Assembly: GCA_031378805.1 (NCBI GenBank)
Contig: JANNEO010000084.1
Coordinates: 1 to 18,797, forward strand
Source: JADCCX01 sp031378805
Lineage (GTDB): Bacteria > Pseudomonadota > Alphaproteobacteria > Rhizobiales > Beijerinckiaceae
Direction of reading: 5' to 3'
DNA length: 18,797 bases
The notes below the pieces were generated by a model that was not told the origin of the DNA, did no database searches, and saw nothing but the letters and a program-made list of their open reading frames with translations. Shown here in pieces: positions 14,544 to 18,797 of this stretch. The translations under genes and the position numbers were made by a program. The stretch's first letter is position 1. Each line of letters begins with the position of its first letter.

Positions 14544-14924
14544 ATGACATTCGAATACAAATGCGTTTCCGGTCCGATGATCGTGGCCGTACGCAACGCC
14601 AAGGTCCGCGATCAAGCCGTCAAAGCGTTCGAAGATATCATGAACGCCCAAGCCGCAGAAGGCTGGGAATATGTCGGGATCGACGAATTCCACATCTCCG
14701 AGCCGCAGGGGTTTCTGTCACGCAAGCGCGTTTTCGTGCCCTCCAAAATTCTGGTATTCCGCCGCACCAAGGCAAGCTCAGCCGTGGTGGAAGCCTTGAA
14801 GGCCCAAGCCGCACGCATGGAAGCCGTGGCTACGCCCGCTCCAGCCGTCGTCGAAATGGTCGAAACCCCATCCGCGCCATCAATGAAAGCCATTGCCGCC
14901 AAGGTGATTTCGACCAAGAACTGA
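14544..14924 (+). CDS. Small DUF4177-like protein with Ala-rich tail
   Basis: A 126-residue soluble protein of unknown function. The first 75 residues resemble the DUF4177 fold: MTFEYKCVSGPMIV, a helix KVRDQAVKAFEDIMNAQAAE, then the typical GWEYVGIDEF and a basic strand ending KILVFRR. The remaining 50 residues are rich in Ala, Val and Lys without a recognised domain. There is no signal peptide or membrane segment. The start is supported by AGGG eight bases upstream and a strong promoter with a CtrA box. It stands alone on the + strand between xseB (divergent) and the glutamine amidotransferase (convergent), and its stop codon lies in the first unit of a 19-bp tandem repeat. Confidence 0.8.
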   Translation: MTFEYKCVSGPMIVAVRNAKVRDQAVKAFEDIMNAQAAEGWEYVGIDEFHISEPQGFLSRKRVFVPSKILVFRRTKASSAVVEALKAQAARMEAVATPAPAVVEMVETPSAPSMKAIAAKVISTKN

Positions 14925-14968
14925 GGCTGCTTCCAAGAACTGGGGCTGCTTCCAAGAACTGGGGCTGC
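14916..14968. repeat. 19-bp tandem repeat, about 2.8 copies
   Basis: Units at 14916-14934 (AAGAACTGAGGCTGCTTCC), 14935-14953 (same with G for A at the ninth base) and a partial third copy at 14954-14968. The first copy holds the last two codons and TGA stop of the DUF4177-like gene; the third ends three bases before the stop of the convergent amidotransferase. It fills the whole gap between the two genes. Confidence 0.9.
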
Positions 14969-14971
14969 CGC

Positions 14972-15760
14972 TCACGCCGCCATCCGCTCGCCCAAGCTGA
15001 ATGGGCGCACGGAAACGGGCTGGCCCGCCTTCGCCACCAGCACATGGCCTTGTGGCACGGGTATCCACTGGTCCCGCGTGTCGTCGAGAGGCTCGGAAAC
15101 CACCAGCAGGTTGTCCGCTGTCTGCTTCCAGTAGAGCGTCGGGGCCTTGCCATCGCAGGCCCAGCGAAACGCGGTGATATCGCGCCCGTTGGTCAAGGCC
15201 GCCGTGAAGCGCAGTGGCTCGCACACCGCGCAATCCGTCATCATATCCTTGAGATCGGACAGGGTCGAGGCCATAGCGCCGACGGGATCCTGGGCTGCGC
15301 CACGTGCCATGGCAATCAGAAAGATCGCCTCAGAATCGGTTGTTCCCATGCGCCGCTCATAGGCGCTGTCAGGGATGAGATTCTCAATGCGCCGCCGCAA
15401 GGTGCCATAGCAACCGATCTGACCATTGTGCATGAACATGTGCTGATCGGCGATGAAGGGATGGCAGTTGGCGCGGCTCGTGGCGGTGCCGGTCGAGGCC
15501 CTGACATGGGCGAAGAAAAGGCCGGAGCGGACCTGCTCGCACAAGGCCATCAGGTTCTCGTCGGACCAGGCCGGGCGCAGTTCACGATAGGCACCGGGTG
15601 CCGCGCGGTCTCCGTACCAACCGATGCCGAAACCGTCGCCGTTGGTGCCGGTCTTGGCTTCGCTGGCCCGCAGGGACTGGTCAATCAGGGAATGGCATGG
15701 CTTGGTGACCACATCCTCCATGTAGATCGGCTGACCACGATAGGCGACCCAGCGGCACAT
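14972..15760 (-). CDS. Class II glutamine amidotransferase (YafJ/EgtC type)
   Basis: A 262-residue Ntn-hydrolase with a glutamine amidotransferase fold. ATG 15760 is chosen because it places Cys at position 2 (MCRWVAYRG), which becomes the N-terminal nucleophile after Met removal; the open frame to 15790 would bury it. Further motifs are NGDGFGIGWYG (40-50), FAHVRAST (83-90), CHPF (99-102), HNGQI (111-115) and TDSEAIF (141-147). The enzyme would release ammonia from glutamine or cleave a gamma-glutamyl amide; EgtC does the latter in ergothioneine synthesis. No egtB or egtD gene lies nearby, so that role is unsupported and the substrate remains open. Its 3' end is separated from the convergent gene only by the tandem repeat. 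Confidence 0.9.
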   Translation of the reverse strand: MCRWVAYRGQPIYMEDVVTKPCHSLIDQSLRASEAKTGTNGDGFGIGWYGDRAAPGAYRELRPAWSDENLMALCEQVRSGLFFAHVRASTGTATSRANCHPFIADQHMFMHNGQIGCYGTLRRRIENLIPDSAYERRMGTTDSEAIFLIAMARGAAQDPVGAMASTLSDLKDMMTDCAVCEPLRFTAALTNGRDITAFRWACDGKAPTLYWKQTADNLLVVSEPLDDTRDQWIPVPQGHVLVAKAGQPVSVRPFSLGERMAA

Positions 15761-15883
15761 CGGCGAACCCCGTTGACGGGAGCCGTGCAAGCCCCTGCTT
15801 CACCCAGCAATGTCTGCCCTGCACAATGAACGCAAGGTTAAGAAGCCTGATTTAGCAAAGGGTTTATGTGATGCTCTGGATCG

Positions 15884-16399
15884 TCAGCGCTTCGGAGCGG
15901 TCTTGACCTGCTCGCCTGCATCGGCGGTCTTGGGGTCATTGCACTCGAAATCGAGCGTGGCCTTCCTGGAGGTTCCACGCACCTTGACCTCGATCTCGAC
16001 CTTTGAACAGGTGATGTTTTCGAGCACGACAGGGCGATTGACGCGGCCGTCCTCGCCGAAGACGAAACCCAGCAGCGGACGCGTCTCGGTCCGGCGCTGC
16101 CCGGTGCGGTTGGTGGTGGTGACATTGACCAGCGCATTGGCGTGTTTGGGCTGGGTATTCTTTGCGCCAAGCAGCGTCACGCTGAAGACGATGGTGTTCA
16201 CTGGCTCGTTGAAAACACCCTCGCCACGCGGCAAATTCACAAGCTTGGGATTGCGCTGCGCCAGCACATCGTCCGACAGTTTGCCCGAGCTTTCGAGGTA
16301 GAAATGAGCGCGAATGTCACCGATGCGCACGTCTTGCGCCATTACGGGTGACAGAAGGCCACCAAAAGCCGCAAATGCCAAGAGGATTGGATAACGCAC
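15884..16399 (-). CDS. Exported protein of unknown function
   Basis: A 171-residue protein starting at GTG 16399, with GAGG seven bases upstream. The open frame runs further up to 16459, but the first 20 residues there are basic and would precede a perfect signal peptide (RYPILLAFAAFGGLLSPVMA, cut before QDV), so the GTG is preferred. The mature part is beta-rich, with no membrane segment and no domain I recognise. It has two Cys (in NITCSK and FECND) that may form a disulfide. A periplasmic location is likely. It lies upstream of the amidotransferase on the same strand with a 123-bp gap and is divergent from the transporter gene. Confidence 0.75.
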   Translation of the reverse strand: MRYPILLAFAAFGGLLSPVMAQDVRIGDIRAHFYLESSGKLSDDVLAQRNPKLVNLPRGEGVFNEPVNTIVFSVTLLGAKNTQPKHANALVNVTTTNRTGQRRTETRPLLGFVFGEDGRVNRPVVLENITCSKVEIEVKVRGTSRKATLDFECNDPKTADAGEQVKTAPKR

Positions 16400-16406
16400 G
16401 GCTTTG

Positions 16407-16410
16407 CCTC
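16407..16410 (-). promoter_or_regulatory. Ribosome binding site deciding a GTG start
   Basis: GAGG on the minus strand, seven bases before GTG 16399. It supports that start for the exported protein. Confidence 0.6.
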
Positions 16411-16545
16411 GCTGATTTCGGTGTGCGGCACTTAAACGCTTTCGTTGGTTTTTTTGCAAGGCGAGACTGACAATGGACGGTTGAATCTTCCCAGAGAGTT
16501 AATCCGCTGGTCGCCTGTGGCTTGCCCCCATGCCCATCGGTCTTT

Positions 16546-16621
16546 ATGGAGCCGGAGAGTGCAAAATCCGGAATATGAAAAGTCCGGCGCGTGGTTGGTT
16601 GGCCCCGGGGAGTATGTTCCA
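16546..16621 (+). promoter_or_regulatory. Possible structured leader of the transporter mRNA
   Basis: GCCGGA (16551-16556) can pair with TCCGGC (16583-16588) as a full 6-bp stem. A third copy, TCCGGA (16567-16572), lies between them and can pair instead with the first (5 bp). These pairings exclude each other. Just downstream CCCC pairs with the GGGG that forms part of the ribosome site (16603-16612). A leader of this type before an ion antiporter could be a riboswitch or attenuator, but I do not recognise a known class. Confidence 0.35.
16607..16612 (+). promoter_or_regulatory. Ribosome binding site deciding the transporter start
   Basis: GGGGAG lies nine bases before GTG 16622, favouring this start over the much longer open frame from 16445. 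Confidence 0.65.
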
Positions 16622-18040
16622 GTGTTCCAGAAAGTCATGACCCTTGCCGTGTCCGCCATGGCGCTGGCACTGCTGTTTCTTTCTCCCGCACAGGCGGCAG
16701 GAATCGAGGGGGCAAAACTCTCCGGCCTGTGGGCCATTCCCTTCGTCGGTATGCTTCTGTCCATCGCCATCTTCCCGCTGGCCAACGCGCATTTCTGGGA
16801 ACATCATCAGGGCAAGATCGCAGCGTTCTGGGCGGCGCTGACCATCGTGCCGCTGGCCATGATGGCAGGGATCATCCCGGCGCTCGACGCGCTGGCGCAC
16901 ACGATCCTGCTCGAATACGTCCCCTTTATCCTCCTGATCTTCGTGCTGTTCACGGTGGCCGGCGGCATCTACATCCGCGGCAACATCCATGGCAGCCCGG
17001 CCATGAACACGCTGCTGCTGACAATCGGCGCGGTGCTCGCTTCCTTCATCGGCACCACAGGTGCCTCGATGGTGATGATCCGGCCAATGCTGCGGGCCAA
17101 TGACAACCGGAAGATGAACGTGCATGTCTTCATCTTCTTCATCTTCATCGTCTCGAATATCGGCGGAGCCTTGACGCCGCTGGGTGATCCGCCGCTGTTC
17201 CTTGGCTTCCTGCGCGGAGTGGATTTCTTCTGGACCACAAAATGGCTCCTGCATGAAACGCTGTTCGTCTTCGGCATCGTCATCGCCGTGTTCTTCCTGC
17301 TCGACAGCTATTTCTATCGCAAGGAAGGCATCGTTGCGCCGGTCGCCGATCCGACACCGGATTCGAACATCCGCGTCTTCGGCGGTGTCAATTTCGTCCT
17401 GATCGGCGTGATCATCGCCGCCATCCTGATGAGCGCCTCGGTCAATCTCGGCAGCTTCAGGATCGGCTCGACCGAACTGGAGACCGCCAACCTGCTCAGG
17501 GATGTCATCTTCATCGGCGTGGGCCTCCTTTCGCTCAAGCTGACCCCGCAAGCCTGGCGCGACGCCAACGGCTTTTCCTGGGGGCCGATCAAGGAGGTCG
17601 CCAAGCTGTTTGCCGGTATCTTCGTATGCATGTTGCCCGTGCTCGCCATGCTGAAGGCGGGAAAATCGGGGGCTTTCGCGCCGCTGGTCGCCCTCGTGAG
17701 CAACCCGGACGGGTCGCCCAACGCCGCAGCCTATTTCTGGCTCACAGGCGCGCTGTCGTCGTTCCTCGACAACGCACCGACCTATCTGGTGTTCTTCGAG
17801 CTCGCCGGTGGTGATCCGCAGCAATTGATGAATGCCGGAGCATTGACGCTGGCGGCCATCTCGTCGGGTGCCGTCTATATGGGCGCCAACAGCTATATCG
17901 GCAATGCGCCCAACTTCATGGTCTATGCCATCGCCAAGGATGCGGGCGTGAAGATGCCATCCTTCTTCGGCTACATGCTGTGGTCAGGCGCGGTGCTGAT
18001 CCCGACCTTCCTGTTGACCACGCTCATCTTCTTCAGATGA
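16622..18040 (+). CDS. NhaD/CitMHS-type sodium:proton antiporter-like transporter
   Basis: A 472-residue polytopic inner-membrane transporter of the ion transporter (ArsB/NhaD/CitMHS_2) group, usually annotated as a sodium:proton antiporter. From GTG 16622 the protein begins with a hydrophobic signal-like segment ending SPAQAAG, followed by about eleven to twelve membrane helices. Conserved loops are FIGTTGASMVMIRPML, SNIGGALTPLGDPPLF (in the first half) and FLDNAPTYLVFFELAGGDP and YMGANSYIGNAPNFMVYAIA (in the second half), the inverted-repeat arrangement of the superfamily. Substrate is not certain: Na+/H+ exchange is likely, but carboxylate transport is possible. ATG 16637 is an alternative start. 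It is transcribed alone, divergent from the exported protein gene. Confidence 0.85.
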   Translation: MFQKVMTLAVSAMALALLFLSPAQAAGIEGAKLSGLWAIPFVGMLLSIAIFPLANAHFWEHHQGKIAAFWAALTIVPLAMMAGIIPALDALAHTILLEYVPFILLIFVLFTVAGGIYIRGNIHGSPAMNTLLLTIGAVLASFIGTTGASMVMIRPMLRANDNRKMNVHVFIFFIFIVSNIGGALTPLGDPPLFLGFLRGVDFFWTTKWLLHETLFVFGIVIAVFFLLDSYFYRKEGIVAPVADPTPDSNIRVFGGVNFVLIGVIIAAILMSASVNLGSFRIGSTELETANLLRDVIFIGVGLLSLKLTPQAWRDANGFSWGPIKEVAKLFAGIFVCMLPVLAMLKAGKSGAFAPLVALVSNPDGSPNAAAYFWLTGALSSFLDNAPTYLVFFELAGGDPQQLMNAGALTLAAISSGAVYMGANSYIGNAPNFMVYAIAKDAGVKMPSFFGYMLWSGAVLIPTFLLTTLIFFR

Positions 18041-18089
18041 GGGCGGTCGCTCTCGCCTGACACCGTCATGCTCCAAGGCCGAGCTCACG

Positions 18090-18797
18090 CTACCGGATGG
18101 CCTGGGCCGTGAGTGCGAAAGTGCCAAAAGTGCCTGGCACCGACAGGCTCCAGAGCACAGTGCGCTGCGCGTCGGCCGAGCGGGCGAAGACCAGCACTGC
18201 AGTGTTGGCTTTGGCTCCATTGCCCTTGTCCGTGCGGTGACCCGCCACCGGGGTGACCGTGACCGTGCAGGTGATGGCGGCGTAACCCGGTGGAAGCCCC
18301 TGGGCGGCGCGGTTTTCACCTGGCGTTCCCACCACCGACAGACGCGCCTGTCCTGTAAACACCGCGTGCGATTTTCCGCACAAGCCACCGGGCTGCAGCG
18401 TGCCGCCGGGAACGACGAGCTGGCCAAGCACCGACAGGGGGTCGACGATTCCTGCCTTGTGGGCGTCGGTGACTGGCACGCGCACCGCCTCGGTGCTGTC
18501 AGGAATGATGACGTCGAGCGCCGACACGCGATTGCCTGCGACCGTCATGGCAATGCGGCCCGGACCGCGACGGCTGGTGCCATCGTAGGTGAAGCTGCTG
18601 TCTCCCGGCTGGCCCTTCGACAGCAGGCGGGCGGAAGACGTGTCCTTGCCCGAACCGGAGACACTTTGCGCCGAGACACTGCCTGTGGAAATCATGGCAG
18701 TGGCATTCAGGCGGCCGAGATTGAACGGGCCGCCCGCCTTGCCCCATATCGCAACCGATGTGGCGGAACCGTTCGGCGTCAGCACCATGGTGGCGGA
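18090..18797 (-). CDS. DUF3108 domain protein, N-terminus outside the window
   Basis: About 235 C-terminal residues are visible. The frame is open to the right edge, so the in-frame ATG at 18788 need not be the start. The pattern matches alphaproteobacterial DUF3108 proteins: an N-terminal part with FNLGRLNATAMISTGS, then VRVPVTDAHKAGIVDPLSVL, a Cys in GGLCGKSHAVFTGQARLSV, a second Cys in YAAITCTVTVTPVAGHR, and a closing strand SLSVPGTFGTFALTAQAIR. Family members are usually exported and beta-rich; their function is not established. The two Cys may form a disulfide. It is convergent with the transporter, with 49 bp between stops and no clear terminator. Confidence 0.82.
   Translation of the reverse strand, partial: SATMVLTPNGSATSVAIWGKAGGPFNLGRLNATAMISTGSVSAQSVSGSGKDTSSARLLSKGQPGDSSFTYDGTSRRGPGRIAMTVAGNRVSALDVIIPDSTEAVRVPVTDAHKAGIVDPLSVLGQLVVPGGTLQPGGLCGKSHAVFTGQARLSVVGTPGENRAAQGLPPGYAAITCTVTVTPVAGHRTDKGNGAKANTAVLVFARSADAQRTVLWSLSVPGTFGTFALTAQAIR

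Noticed and set aside
14916..14972. CRISPR array
   Set aside because: The 19-bp units are directly adjacent with no spacers and there are no cas genes.
16445..16621. Longer N-terminus for the transporter
   Set aside because: It would put about 59 polar residues before a signal-like segment; the GGGGAG site supports GTG 16622.
16544..17824. 426-codon open frame on the - strand
   Set aside because: Antisense to the membrane transporter; the very high Asp/Glu/His content is what the complement of hydrophobic codons gives.

Overview
The window looks like an ordinary chromosomal segment of a GC-rich alphaproteobacterium, most likely of the order Hyphomicrobiales (Rhizobiales). The basis is the set of recognisable proteins rather than one marker: FtsK close to amt-glnK, TesB and a UbiH-type hydroxylase, a response regulator nearly identical in its receiver to rhizobial ChvI, LolA, XseB, and a DUF3108 protein of alphaproteobacterial type. 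A TTAA-N7-TTAA motif (CtrA box) and a sigma-54-like glnK promoter fit the same group. Genus cannot be read from the sequence. I see no rRNA, tRNA, CRISPR array, insertion sequence or prophage gene.

Left edge (1-742, + strand): the last 33 codons of a PIN-domain (VapC-family) toxin overlap by ATGA the start of a DUF7002-like gene. That gene is broken by a single in-frame TGA at 383-385 where the family appears to have Trp; homology resumes in the same frame up to 742. This accessory remnant abuts core genes.

Core block 1 (749-6894, - strand): ftsK, then a terminator-containing spacer, then the glnK-amt ammonium pair behind a probable sigma-54 promoter, then tesB. A UbiH-type monooxygenase (6934-8199, +) diverges from tesB. 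A 26-bp-arm inverted repeat separates it from the convergent chvI.

Core block 2 (8347-14409, - strand): reading in the direction of transcription, xseB, a TRAM/Fe-S RNA methyltransferase, a D-2-hydroxyacid (D2HGDH-like) FAD dehydrogenase, lolA, 5-formyl-THF cyclo-ligase, ymdB and chvI. Short gaps suggest polycistronic units, but chvI has its own strong promoter. The chvG sensor kinase, normally next to chvI in rhizobia, is not downstream of it here.

Right part (14461-18797): a DUF4177-like small protein (+) behind a CtrA box and a good -35/-10 pair; a 19-bp tandem repeat that starts at its stop codon; a class II glutamine amidotransferase (-); a small exported protein of unknown function (-); a NhaD/CitMHS-type ion transporter (+) with a long, potentially structured leader; and a DUF3108 periplasmic protein (-) running off the right edge.

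No clearly new multi-gene system is visible. The items most worth a second look are the nonsense-broken toxin-neighbour gene, the chvI without chvG, the CtrA-box promoter of the DUF4177 gene, the repeat elements, and the transporter leader. No gene-free stretch exceeds 300 bases.
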